Shown here piece after piece: positions 47,301 to 58,526 of a stretch of DNA of 64,000 nt. Within the stretch, counting starts at the first letter, position 1; each line of letters starts with the position of its first letter. Source of the stretch: Dioszegia crocea (Eukaryota > Basidiomycota > Tremellomycetes > Tremellales > Bulleribasidiaceae). A program made the translations under genes and the position numbers. Location of the stretch: positions 917,316 through 981,315 of the forward strand of contig BCKK01000004.1 of assembly GCA_001600615.1 (NCBI GenBank), read 5' to 3'. The notes below the pieces were generated by a model. That model did no database searches. It saw nothing but the letters and a program-made list of their open reading frames with translations, and was not told the DNA's origin.

Positions 47301-48563
47301 TTTGTCCGATTCCGCGATGGCTATCTCTGCCACCTTGTCTCGCTTTGATCGGCGGGTTTTAAGATCAGGCCGAGTCTTTGAACGAGGAGTGGGTGTGTTG
47401 TGTGGTAGGGGTTTGCCGGGCATGACAGCTCTTCGAAGGAACGAGAGACTATGCTCGTAGTGCAGTGACGCCTTCTCTGCCAGTATTTCTGATTGCTTAT
47501 CCGATCAGCTTTCCCCTAGGTCAATGCTCACAAAGGTCGCAAGTTGGTATACAAGCATGCTTGATAGCCTCAAGAGGATAGACTGTTCTCGTTCGGAGAA
47601 ACTTGTCCGAGACTGCTTGCTAACGATGACTAAGCAGCCAAAGGCGACTGGTGGGTTGGATCGTGGATATAGAAGAGGCGCAGCCGCTATAAACTGTCGT
47701 CAGTGATGCTGAACTGAGCTCTGACTCACCTTGCCCCCCTTCGCTTTGATGAATGGGTTGGCTCGTGTTCTCCAGTCTCTAGACATATCCCCAATCACTG
47801 TGCATTCACTGTGATTCTGCACTGCGAATTGTGATAAGGCAGTACCCTCAAGACTATGATGAAGGGGTTCTGCATCTGGCTGTTGTGTCAGCGCTTCATT
47901 AAGGCCGGGACTTACATCCATAGAGTACCTATACCCCAGATCCTCACGAAGAACGGCACAGAACACATCGTCTACGTCAAAGGCCTGAAATCAGCGGAGA
48001 AACGTATTTCTAAACTCACAAGCTGGGCGAGATCCATATAGTGAGCGATGATCGTGCGCCTCTCATGGTCTGCCTCGGCATCCCCAGCTAGTCCCAATCT
48101 TCGTATGACCCGCCGTCTGCGTCGTTTCGTAGTCAAGCTAGGAAGACAGCCCGGCAGCCATCCCTGCTCATCGTACTTGGCTCTCATGCGCCGTCGTTCC
48201 GCTGCGCCATCCCACTGGTCCGTCTCGGACTTATTGCACAATGGGGGCGAAGATATCATGCCACCCACGCCGAAAGCAGTCTTCTTGCGTAGTCGCATGC
48301 TGGCCGTAGGGTCGATGTCCTCAGCCTCAGAATCATCTGATCCTTCCATTCCTCGTCTGGGAATGAGAGGCTTGTGACGTTTACATGGACGCGTAGAGTA
48401 GGATGGAGAGGAACGATGAAGGGGGTCGTCTCGGTCAACCCCAAAGCTGAACAGATTAGCGGTCGCACAAGCTGCAGACATACAGCTTCAAAGCTTCTTC
48501 CCACTCAGCATCTGTGCTTGGGGCCTTGTCATTCACGGGAAGCTCTTCCGGAATGAAGTGCAT
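44333..48563 (-). CDS. Hybrid histidine kinase: GAF, HisKA, HATPase, receiver
   Basis: Two-component sensor that would pass phosphate through Ypd1 to response regulators. The start MHFIPEELPVNDKAPSTDAE joins LFGVDRDDPLHR through a ~37 nt intron. A GAF-like region has CTVIGDMSRDWRTRANPFIK and FIAAAPLLYPRSNPPVAFGC; a second GAF-like segment starts LYLDAATTLRGILDADALAL. The H-box is atypical: NMQAHQLRTPLHQILAIT, phospho-His present. The N-box is ARILSNAYRFIEGEGCV, the G-boxes EIRDSGRGM and GSGLSIHLAFRIIDMMGGRM. The receiver has VTVLVVEDNRINRAILRKIV, the acceptor Asp in VVLLDINMPRLDGFG, the conserved VTALS and a Lys in FDDWAVKP. All catalytic residues expected for kinase and receiver are there. 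No transmembrane segment, so probably cytosolic. Stop at 44333-44335. Confidence 0.88.
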
Positions 48564-49532
48564 CACCGCGCCCGAGAACAAAGGTCGAGGAGAAGGTGTG
48601 AACGGCGGGTTCGGTCGAAGATAAATTTCCCCCAATCAACAAAGATGTGGAAAAAGACGAAAGAACGGCCGTCGCTGGATGAATTGTAACTGAGGCGGGA
48701 ATGGAGGCTACGCTCAGAGCTTGACTTGGCGTCCTGTTCTGGGAGGGGGAGTGTCGAGATTTAGCATGACTCAGCGCGAAGGCAGTCGAAGTTGTCCGCG
48801 GCAGCCGAACCGGGCTTTACGGCATCACAAAAATGCCCGCGTCGGCAGCTTTCTTAAGCTCCATCATAATCCTCGTGGTGCAGGCTTCCTATCAAATTGT
48901 GGTCTGAATCCAGAGGCTGTTGACTGCTGAGCTTGTTCTGCCATACATGCGGGAGTCACTGGACGAGTGGCAGGGTACATGCCTGACTGTGAGACTGCCC
49001 AAAGTGGTAGCCTCGGCTCCGCGTCGTCCTGTTTCAAAGCCGGTGAGCCGGTGTTTCAGAATGGCCTACCCATATCGCTTCTTTGGGAAGTTCCGGGCTC
49101 TGAAACAGCTTACGTAAGCAGAGCCTAAACTGTACCTTACCCTTGATTATTCCTTTTGCTCAATTCTGTATTATCGGACCCATTGGGTACATCCACAATG
49201 TTGGATATGAGAGCATATAAGGGTAGTGGCATCGAATGTGTCCGGAGAGCGGATCGTCATGGCATGTAAGTCTAGACATTACCCCGAGCTGATGGTCAGA
49301 CCTTCACCCCGTTCCTCCCCCCTCGAGCTTCAGCCATGACATCGATCCGACGCGCTTATACATCCAACTCAGAGAGGCTACACAACAGAGCATTACCGAC
49401 CTCATCAGTATCGCAGCTGGAATAGACTACGAGTTATGAACGATTTCCGAAAGGGGTTTTAAGAAGCAAGGCTCGGGCCGAATCTGAAAACACCAAGCGG
49501 ATGTACATCGCCCCAGAATAAAAGGACGAGCT
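48564..49532. other. Divergent intergenic region, no gene recognised
   Basis: About 970 bp between the kinase start and the start of the intron-dense gene. Short frames on both strands carry no motif. It likely contains both promoters. Confidence 0.5.
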
Positions 49533-51679
49533 ATGATGGACGAGACGGACGCAGAGAGACTTGAAGACCAGGCGTGCTCTTGCGGGTGAGTCAATGTCAC
49601 AATTCCTGATCAACGCCTGTATATATATAGAAGGCTGACGGAATAGCCATAGGCATGGACAACCAGGCAGTCTTTTGCCTGGCGGAGGTATCACTCCGGC
49701 TACGGAAGAAAAACGACGGACATGGCTGTCCTCCCTCCTACTCTCGGCACCGACGCCTCCTCTTTACCAAGTCCGCCTGCCCCCCCTCCCCGGGTCGATC
49801 TGCGCCCCGCGCTGCCTTTATCAAACGTCCGATGTCGGAGTACTGCTCAACCACTTGTGAGTCTACTACTCCGGCTCGCGACATCAACGGCAGTATCACA
49901 CACTTCAGCATGTTCTTAGAGGATGGACTATCGGGTGGAGAATGTACAGCTTCGGCTGACGACCGGAACACCAGCAACGCCGGAGGCAGCGATCGGAAAG
50001 CAACGTTCGCCATCGGTCAACCTTGGGCAGTTTCACATCAAATCGTCACCTCAGACTTCGTGAGTCCCCATTAGACATCGCTGACGACGCAGCTGCATGT
50101 ATGCTTGTGCGCAGGACTGGCCTATCAGGCCCAGTCGACCGAATTCCAGAGGAGGCCGAGGAGAAAGGGTGAATCTGCTGTGGGAGATCGCGAGACATGG
50201 GCTGACGTGATGCAGTCGACCATACCACCATGGGCTGACGTGATCACGGATATCAGCGCAATGGCTGAGGCTGGGTCTGGGTCTGGGTCTGGGTCTGGGT
50301 ATGAGATCGTAAGTGGCGGGATTGACAAGGATTAACATGACTCGAGCAGATGCTGACTGGATAATAGCCCAATGCTCGTCATCGGATTTGCCGCTCGATA
50401 TCGTCCTGCCGAAGTAGCACTGCGACTTCCGGTATCTAGTAGTTCAGACTTCACACCTTGCAGAAGGGCGACGTTCTCTTCTGTCGGAGCACCAACGATC
50501 TCGAGTTGGTCGATGTTGCACCCGAGGGGTTATTTGTCCCCTTTGCTTGGACGGACCAGGCATGTCAACCGCTCTGCTCACATAGCAGTAGCTAATCTAG
50601 TAGAGCGGAACCCATCAGTCGTGTCCCAGATCCCAACGCTCATTGATGTCCCGACCTCCCTTCCTGTCGACATCACCTCCTCCAAAGCTGTGTCCGAACA
50701 CCATCGCTCTGAACCCATCGTCGAGGAGCAGCCTATGGAGGATATCCAGCCGAATGACCTCGACCCGGAGTCAGACGCGGATGAACCCGCCGCAAACCCT
50801 CAGGCGGTGGGAGAGAAAGCAGCCAGCGTGCCGGCTGTGTCAACCACACCGGAAGCATCACCTCCCGCCAGATCTGTCATCCGGAACATCCGAGCCCCGA
50901 CGGTATACGTCCCTCGGAACCCCATCCCCGTCCTCCCCAACCGCCAGACACTATTGGCCAAAAGTGCGCAGCTCGGCTCCGCTAGCACTCGACCAACCAC
51001 AGTTCCCACTTCTCTTCCCCGGGCGCAGAACCCTTTTCCGTCAACACAACTACCCTCGCCTACTCCCCTGCCTCGGCAGTCATCACTCTCAATCAAGCCC
51101 CAAGCGCGCACTTTCGCCTCTGCCCAGTTGAACGTATCCACGTCGTCGCGTACGACGACGTAATCACGTCAGCCCTCGCCTGCCAAGAAGGGCAAGTCAA
51201 CTCGACGGAAGGACTCCGCATCAGAAGCATCGTTTCACGATGATGACTCAGACTCGCACGATTCTCCCTCCTCTGATGATGGAATGACCCCAGTCAAACC
51301 ATCCAGACCCCGCGCGACACCTCCCACCCGCCCCAAACGGGCATCGGAACCGACAAAGTCTACTCTGGTTCCGCCCAAGCCAAGCGCATCGAAGGGCCCC
51401 CGGAACTCTGCGCCGGCAGCCATCCTAGCCATCCCGGCGGTAGCGGGTCCATCTCGGCCCAAGCGGTCCGCAGCGGCTACAATGGAGGTGGATACTGCAG
51501 ACAAGGGCGAGGTTGAGGAGGAGCCGAGAGTGGGAAAGATGGTCGAAGTCGGCGCTGTGGATGTGTGGGAACCCCTGGTGGATTTCACCTATGACAAATG
51601 CCGGAGCGATCCATACGAGAGGGATGTGCTCGGTCTCTCTTCAATGAGGATTGACAACTTGTTTCGAGCGGATTTCTGA
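49533..51679 (+). CDS. Intron-dense hypothetical protein
   Basis: No family recognised. A model starting MMDETDAERLEDQACSC uses intron 49586-49646 (GTGAGT...CTGACGGAATAG). It then continues GHRHGQPGSLLPGGG, TPATEEKRRTWLSSLL, SDVGVLLNHLF, then across a GTGAGT intron MFLEDGLSGGECTASADD and QPWAVSHQIVTSDF. Two 16-nt repeats and a GGGTCT tract follow. Further exons read DWIIAQCSSSDLPLDIVLPK, LHTLQKGDVLFCRSTNDLEL, VDVAPEGLFVPFAWTDQ, then a Pro/Ser-rich part (ERNPSVVSQIPTLIDVPTSL). Nearly every join needs an intron of about 31-61 nt. An in-frame TAA at 51162-51164 must be removed by a 39-nt intron (51126-51164 region) or is a true stop; beyond it the frame stays open (PSPAKKGKSTRRKDSASEAS) to 51679. 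The C-terminal part is acidic then Lys/Pro-rich. Exon model is tentative. Confidence 0.5.
50196..50244 (+). repeat. Two identical 16-nt direct repeats, 33 nt apart
   Basis: CATGGGCTGACGTGAT occurs at 50196-50211 and again at 50229-50244. Both contain a CTGAC branch-like core and are followed by AG (CAG at 50214, TATCAG near 50254), so they may be duplicated intron 3' ends. Read as protein they give repeated WADV. Confidence 0.85.
50273..50296 (+). repeat. GGGTCT tandem repeat, four copies
   Basis: Four perfect GGGTCT units followed by a GGGTAT variant. In the favoured frame they encode Gly-Ser dipeptides, a flexible linker. Confidence 0.85.
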
Positions 51680-51953
51680 TAAAGCAGACATTGGGGGACG
51701 ATCTGAGGATGGGCATGGCTCGTATGCACATGCACGAGGGGATGTTTGGGCTTTGACGAGTAAGTCTGCTGCAGTGTACTCTTGTCCTGGCCTATTCGGC
51801 AATGCTGATGTCGTAGACGGGTTACACTAGTCTTCACCTTGTACACATGCAACACTGTCTACAAGCTAGGATTGGCGATGATATCCATGACTGAGAGGGT
51901 CTATTGAAGAATTTGCCCCATTGTGCCAACACTATACGCATAAACTCCTGGCC

Positions 51954-54900
51954 CTAATTGCCATTCCAATTGAGGAAACCTTGACAAATCGCAGTCCCAC
52001 ACAGACAAGGCACTCTGAGACTTGGATCAGGCTCCAAGGGGAAGAGATAATTATACGTTGTCTCTTCTCCAGGATGTATCGTCCTTCTCGCGTAAATGAC
52101 AATCTAAGAAGATCAGCACGAGTCGAATAGAGAGAAGATGACGGACCTTGGATTGACCATTGACGGAGATGATCTTTGCATTTGCTGATGGATCGCACGA
52201 GTGGTTGATCAAGCGACTGGTAGATCAGCGCAGATCCAAAGAAACATACGTGGGAACATATGACTCACCTGACTGAACCACGGAATGTCGCATCACAAAC
52301 GATGTCCCCATCTATCCTGAAGAGGTAACTGCTCCCAATCCCCTGCTTCAGGTACTTTGCCTCTCTGACATCCGCCACGACCGACCGGATGAGTTCGCCG
52401 ACGTACTCGCAGACCATCTCCCCTTTCTGTATAGTCTCCATCGCATACAGGCCATACCCTTCGATGGCGGACCGGGCAAAGCGGAGCTGCTTCTTCCTGA
52501 TGCGAAGCTGATTGAAGGCGAAGAGATCGGACTCGGAAGTAGCTGCCATGGTAGTCTTCCTTGTAGTCTCCATGTCGTGTGCAAGACGCCGACCGGTAAC
52601 TCTGGCGGCTCGACCAGTTGTAAGACCGTTGCCCTGCTGCGAAACCGCAGATGCTTCCGCAGCGGCTTGCGCCCGATTCCGCTGGGGGAGATAGGCTGAT
52701 TTGACGGCGTGGGGGACTTTGCGTATACCATGTGCACGCCAAGAGCCCGAGGTGTGATAGAGAGGGTGATCGACGGGAAGGAGGGGAGTTTCGAAATCGT
52801 CCGTCTCGTCGTCCAGGATTGGAGGCTCGGGAGCTTCCCCCAAAGCTTGGGAAAGCCAGTACGCATCCTCCTCGTCCTCGATGACCCCATCCGCGACAAG
52901 TTGACCCAGAGGACCAGGAGGGATCTTCTTGGGCTTGGCCTTTTTGACTGGGGGCTTTTTCGGGGCGAGTTTGATTTCGGCAATTTCGGGTATGGGGGGA
53001 GGTGGAGCTTCGACGAGGGGTGCAGGGGAGGTGATTCGAGCCTTTTTACCCTTCTTGGATACTTTAACCGGTCCAGCTCGCTTCTTCCCTGACAATACCA
53101 CCGGCGCCTCTTCTTCTTCCTGCTCCGATTCACCCTCTATGACCAACACATCCTCCTTGATGGATGTGGGCGTGCGCACAGCGACGCTCCCTTCGTCTGA
53201 CGCCGCCACGCTCTTACGCTTCGTCTGCACCTTTGCCTTGGGCTTTGGTTTGGCCTTAGCCTTGGGTTTAGGCGCAACGGCCACTTCCTCCTCTGATAAA
53301 TCGCTGGTGGACGATACCGATGGCGCCCGGTTCCGAGCAACCACCTTGACCTTCGCCACTTCTTCCTCGTCAGAGCTGTCGGTACTGTATGACCGCTTTT
53401 TCGCCTGCGCCGCTTTTTTGGCAGCGACGACAGAAGCAGGGACTTTGGCCGCGACAGGACGCTTGGTCTTGCTAATAGTGGTATTCTTCCAATTGGATTT
53501 TGCCCCAGTGCCGGCCTCAGGACTAGCAGCGGCTTTGACGTGTTCACGTTTCACTTTAACGGTGATATTCCGGCCCTTGACTTGTGTCTGATTGAGGATG
53601 GTCGAGCTTTGTGCGGAGGAAGAGTCGGAAAACAGAATGTAGAAGCCGATGGGGATTCGAAGAATCTTACACCGTCAGCTGGAAAACTTTGGCCAACTCA
53701 CAGATTCTGGCTTGAACACCTGAAAATGATCCTTCACATATACTGTTTCCACCTGCGTAGCGCCTCCCTGAACAGCAACAAACACCGCGGGGTAGCCATT
53801 CTCCTCTAACGCCTTCCTTATCGACTCTTCCTCCTTCTTGGCCTTCCCTGGTGAGCTGGATTTGACCTTGTACACCGCATTTGACCGCTTATTACGGGGC
53901 TTGTCGTCTTCCGATTCTGGGTCTGTGTCGGAAGAAGAGGAGGAGGATCGCGATAACGAGCGTTTGCTGCGGGGCGACGAAGACCCTTCGTGGCTACCGG
54001 CGATGTATGTATCCGTTCTGCTTCTGCCTCTGAAAGGTGCGTCGGTAAATGACGAGGCGAGCTGCTGGGTAGCAGCTGCGGGGCGGGAGGTGGGGGGTCT
54101 GTAAGTATCCGTGCCCTGTCGAGGTTTGTAACTGTCCGGAGGCGGGCGGGCGGGGGGATATGATGGCATGGGATGTGATGGTGTGGGGCGGGGTGCCGCA
54201 GGATAGGAAGGGTAGGATTGCACGGGATGCGAAGGACGGGCACGAGGCACATAGGATGGTGGTCGAAAAGGGGGTCGAATACCCCCGCTGAGTGGTACAG
54301 CCACTGGTGCAGGACGTCCGTTCGGTAGACTCGTGCTGGCGAGTGGTGTAGCACGGCTAGGCGCCGTGGGAATTGCTTGACTTGGCGTATGGACATGAGG
54401 ACGTATTGGTATTTGGGAAGGTAAGGGAGCGGTGATTGGTGGAAGGGGTGGCGGCAATGATGGAGGAGGAGGAACTGCCGCTGGTGGCGCCGGCTTGACC
54501 TTTGGAGGGTAGCGTTTGGCCATTTCCTCTTTGACTGCCTTTTCCGCCCGCAGACCTCTTCCATCCAAAACCACTCTGATCCTCTCAATTGGGTCCATCC
54601 CCACTCTCTTCCCATCACACGACTTGACAACGATGACCGCCACATCGTGCGCTGACATGGCTTCTTTCGAGCTTTTCTTGTCAAAGCGCACCCAGCATAT
54701 CCCAAGCTGACCACCGCTCTTGGGATCCATTTTGGAATCCAGCTCGCGAATCGCGCCGTAAGGACGAAGGAACTTCTTGACTTGCTCGATAGTGGTCAAG
54801 GGGTGAAGCCCGGTAATGAGAACGGCAGTGGGTGGTTGGAGTGGCTTTTTGCCAAGGGAAACATCATTGTCCCACTTGATGTCAGCCATGTTACAACATC

Positions 54901-56517
54901 ACTCACGTCGTAATGTAGCTCATTAAACACTTTAGTCTCCTCGTGCTTTCTTCTCGCACCTATCCTAGGATCCACAACCTTCACCGGCTGACCCTCAACC
55001 AATCCGTCAAATCTCTTGGACACCTCCTTCCCATCCTCGTACTTGGTAACGAAACTCTCCACAGCCCGCTGTCGAACGCATTCTGGTGGTGCCCATTCGG
55101 GCGGTAGCTTTGGGCTTGGCGTACGTTCTCTAGGTAGAGAGGGTGCCCTTTCCACAGGAGGCAATACCTCCTCTCGGGGTCCGGCTTCCTCGCTCTCCGA
55201 CTCGTTATCGGATTCGGCCGCAGGAGGAGCTCGGTGGAATTCGCGAAAGTGCACGCCCGGGGCTGGACAGCCTGCGGACGGCCCAGGTTTTTCTGGTTTG
55301 TCCAGCTTATGAGGTGGAGTCTGAGCACGGCGCATGCGTGGGGGAGATACTGAGCGTTTGGGAGATGGAGACGGATCACGCGGTCGAGACGTGCGAGATG
55401 GTGCTGCAGGCCGGGCGGGACCATATTGCTTCGACTCTGTGTCTGAATCAGACTCAGGATATGGTGATCGTTTGTGACTTGACCTGCGGCTGGCTTCAGG
55501 CGAGTCATCACGCTCACGTCTCCGTCTAAGCTGCGGAGATGGAGAGCGTTCTGGCCTGTACTTGCGCGAAGAAGCTGTCGAGTCTCGCCTCGATCTCGTA
55601 TCTTGCGTAGAAGAAACTCGACGGGTAGGCGGTGATGGGGATGGTGAGTGACGTAAGGCTTTACGTTGCTGCGGTGGTGATGGCGGAGGGGAGCGTTGAA
55701 CGTCTCGGGGAGGGGGAGGGGCCGCCTTAGCGGTAGGCGACGGGAGTGCGATAGACAGCTTCCGTCCGGGCGTAGTCAAAAGCTGACCGATCCTATCCTC
55801 CACATCCGTGTCTTGTGCAGGTAGATGTGGTGGTCTAGGCCGAACAAAGCCATTCCCCATCATCGGTATTGCGATAGATATTCTATTGCGCGTGATTTCC
55901 TCCGCAGGTAGAAGTTTCGCCATGTAGTTGAATGCAGGTGGCTCAAGGGGAGGGGGATCCGGATGAGGTTCCGATCGAGAAGATGATTTAGGTGATGAAC
56001 TCCGCAAGGTAGTTACAGCCTTGGCTAATGAAAACGGTGCGGGTGGAGGGGATTCCCTTGGAGGTGGAGGCGGGGGTGATTTGGAACGCATGACAGGGGA
56101 GGCGGCAGCTCGAGAGCTGGATGAGCCGTTCGACGGCGGATCCGGTGCACGGCGCGAAGCTGATTTAGCAGCAGGCGGGGATGACTGAGGCGCCTCCTGT
56201 TGGGCCTCGTCCGCCTCACGCTGCCGCGCCAGCATTTGCTGACTTTCCTTCTGCCGCTGCTCTTGCTGCTGCCGCGAGCCAAAGAAGTTGTCCTGACGCG
56301 CCGGAGGCACCTGAAATCCGTTGAACTGCTTATGCAGCCCAATCGGCCGCGTGCTCGGCCCAGCGACCGCATTCCCATTCATCGGCATGGCAAACCCGAA
56401 CCCAGTGTTGTGAAGACCAAGCTTCCTCCCGGCGGGAGGCGCATTGCGCTCGGACTTCGGACCGCTCGGAGGCATCTTTGCAGGGCCCGAAGGGGTGGAG
56501 CGCGGAGCAGGAGCCAT
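51954..56517 (-). CDS. SET1: Set1-type histone H3 Lys4 methyltransferase, catalytic subunit of COMPASS
   Basis: Start [20 protein letters not shown], then [20 protein letters not shown] and a long Pro/Ser/Arg-rich region. The Set1 N-terminal RRM region follows: NELHYD, then [40 protein letters not shown] and [11 protein letters not shown] second RRM-like part reads [20 protein letters not shown], then [20 protein letters not shown]. The nSET/SET part has [99 protein letters not shown] (NHSCxPN-like), [20 protein letters not shown] and the post-SET C-L-C...C ([16 protein letters not shown]). The residue normally Asp in TYDY is Asn here. Two frame-required introns are only 36 nt (53666-53701) and 32 nt (54875-54906). 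Stop at 51954-51956. The start is the first in-frame ATG. Confidence 0.92.
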
Positions 56518-56927
56518 CGTGTGGCTCACCGTTGCGTCCGCAGTGACATACAGAATAGACGCAGGAAAAGTCGGCGGCGCGTGTATCGTACAGCTCGGGG
56601 GAATGGCTGCCGGAGGTTCGCTTCTGATGGTGAGCCCGGGCGGTGACTTTCGCTTCGTCTCTGTCCGAGTAGCTCGTCCAGGCAAGAGAATGACTCTCGC
56701 GTGTGAATTTGATGGCTGTATATAGGGTGAGAGATGAAAGGAGAGACATGGCTGACTGCAAAGTGAGGGGTCGCTTTACGTCACCGGGAAAACATACGCA
56801 CGGACTGCCGCTAAAAGGGGGGTTCCTTTACATGTCGCGCTTTCTTCACCCAAAGTCACCCTTGTGCAACACATTCATCATACATCAACCTGTACCACCC
56901 ATCTACCCTACAGACACCTCAGCAGCA
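56518..56927. other. Divergent promoter of SET1 and ISY1
   Basis: 410 bp between opposed starts; no coding signal or repeat recognised. Confidence 0.55.
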
Positions 56928-58076
56928 ATGGCGCGTAACGGAGAAAAGGCACAGTCTATGCTGTATCGTTTCCGCGAACAGCAGGCGGTAGACATGGGGA
57001 TGGGGAACAGAACGAAGGGCGATAGGCGGCCGAGGATGGCATCGTCTGTAACAAGTTTGAGGGACTGTGAACGGTGGAGAGGGGATATTCTCAGAGATAT
57101 CAGCAGAAAAGTGTCAAAGATCCAGGATTGTGAGTGTTGCAATTGACAAATCTGACCATAGCCACAATGACGGATTATGAAATTCGAGATCTTAACGACG
57201 AAATCAATCAGCTCATGAGGGAGAAACGGCATTGGGAGACGCAGATTGTGAATCTCGGAGGAGCAAATTACAAGCGGGCAGCGGGTGCGATGGTGGGCGA
57301 TGATGGAAAGGAAGTGCCGGGAACGAGGGGATACAAGTGAGTCCTGGTAATCACAGAGCTGACGGAAGGTATTTCGGAAGAGCGAGAGATCTGCCGGGTG
57401 TCAAGGAATTGTTTACTCGAGGATGTGAGTGAGCCTTACATCCGTGGCTGATCTTTAGCAACACAAGCGAATGAGGAGTCAGCACGAAATGCTAGCTTCC
57501 AGATGTTTCGCCATCAAGGCCCGGAATACTATGGTGATCTAGACGAGATGGATGAGAGGCTCGCAGAGGAGGAAGATGCGTTGGAGAGAGAAGGTGAGTA
57601 TCTCTTGCTGTCATGAGATCTGTTTCTGATGTTAAGATTGGGAAACCATGGCTGCTCAAACCGCCGAAATCCTATCCATAACCGACATCACCGTTCCATA
57701 CCCATCTACATCCCAAGCAGAAAGCTCGACAGCGGCAGCTGCGGCAGCTGCAGACACTGTACCAGCCAAGGTTGCAGCCCCAGCCAAGAAGTCCACAAAA
57801 CGCAAGACGAGGGGGGCGCCAGTTGTAGAGGAACCAGAGGCACTACCGGAGGATGCAGAAGAGGTTGATGAGGATGGGGCGAAGAAGGCAAAGACGACGG
57901 AGGAGGAAGTCAATGCGCCCACAGCGCATGACCCACGCCAGGCTCAAGCGAGGAGTTTCTTGGGCATGCTGGATCCGGAGAGTCTGAAGCATCCCGTCAT
58001 GCCGACGCCAGAGGAAATGGGGCAGGTGTTGCTGGATGCGAGAAAGCGGGCTTTGAGGGAGGAGTACGGTGTGTAA
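56928..58076 (+). CDS. ISY1: Isy1 splicing factor (NineTeen complex-associated), spliced
   Basis: Isy1 is a spliceosome component of the Prp19-associated complex that stabilises the catalytic core during the first step. The N-terminus MARNGEKAQSMLYRFREQQA is the family signature. DCERWRGDILRDISRKVSKI and, over small introns, MTDYEIRDLNDEINQLMREK with RHWETQIVNLGGANYKR follow. Then come KYFGRARDLPGVKELFTR and FQMFRHQGPEYYGDLDEMDE. The C-terminal part is Ala-rich, with KKSTKRKTRGAPVVEEPEAL, acidic stretches, and the conserved end ARSFLGMLDPESLKHP and KRALREEYGV. Four introns. Complete. Confidence 0.95.
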
Positions 58077-58526
58077 TGGCAAAAGAAGAGCGAATGTATT
58101 CTGCAACGGCCTGGATGGGTGTTTGGTATAACATCATGCTTGCACAAGAAAGTGAGCTCATTGAGTGGATTCGTTCTCAGCGTTCATCGTCTGAGTGGCT
58201 AAGAATTGTATCTGCCATTGGAATGTAATTGAGGGTTTGGACGGAGCAAATGAGCGCGATGAGCACCCACAGTCGTACACTACCAAACGCTGTGCCTCTG
58301 TGGTTTGGGGAAACCTGTCCCCTCCTTGATCTGCCAGTGACAAGCCCATGAATATGTCACTCATGTGCGGGGAACTGTACGACCCATGTAGTTAGGTCTC
58401 CACCGGAGACCGAATCTACTTCTGCTACTCATCTGGTTACATTGCAGACCAGGCCAGACGCAAAATTCGAGCCAGATGCATCCTATATATCCTCGTCATT
58501 CCTAGATAATCTACCTACCAAGTCGT
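58077..58526. other. Convergent 3' intergenic region
   Basis: 450 bp between the ISY1 and flippase stops, both transcribed inward. Nothing coding is seen. Confidence 0.6.

Noticed and set aside
54796..54889. A separate gene starting [11 protein letters not shown] within SET1
   Set aside because: The ATG lies inside the 32-nt intron region. Splicing joins LHYD directly to [10 protein letters not shown], matching the Set1 layout.
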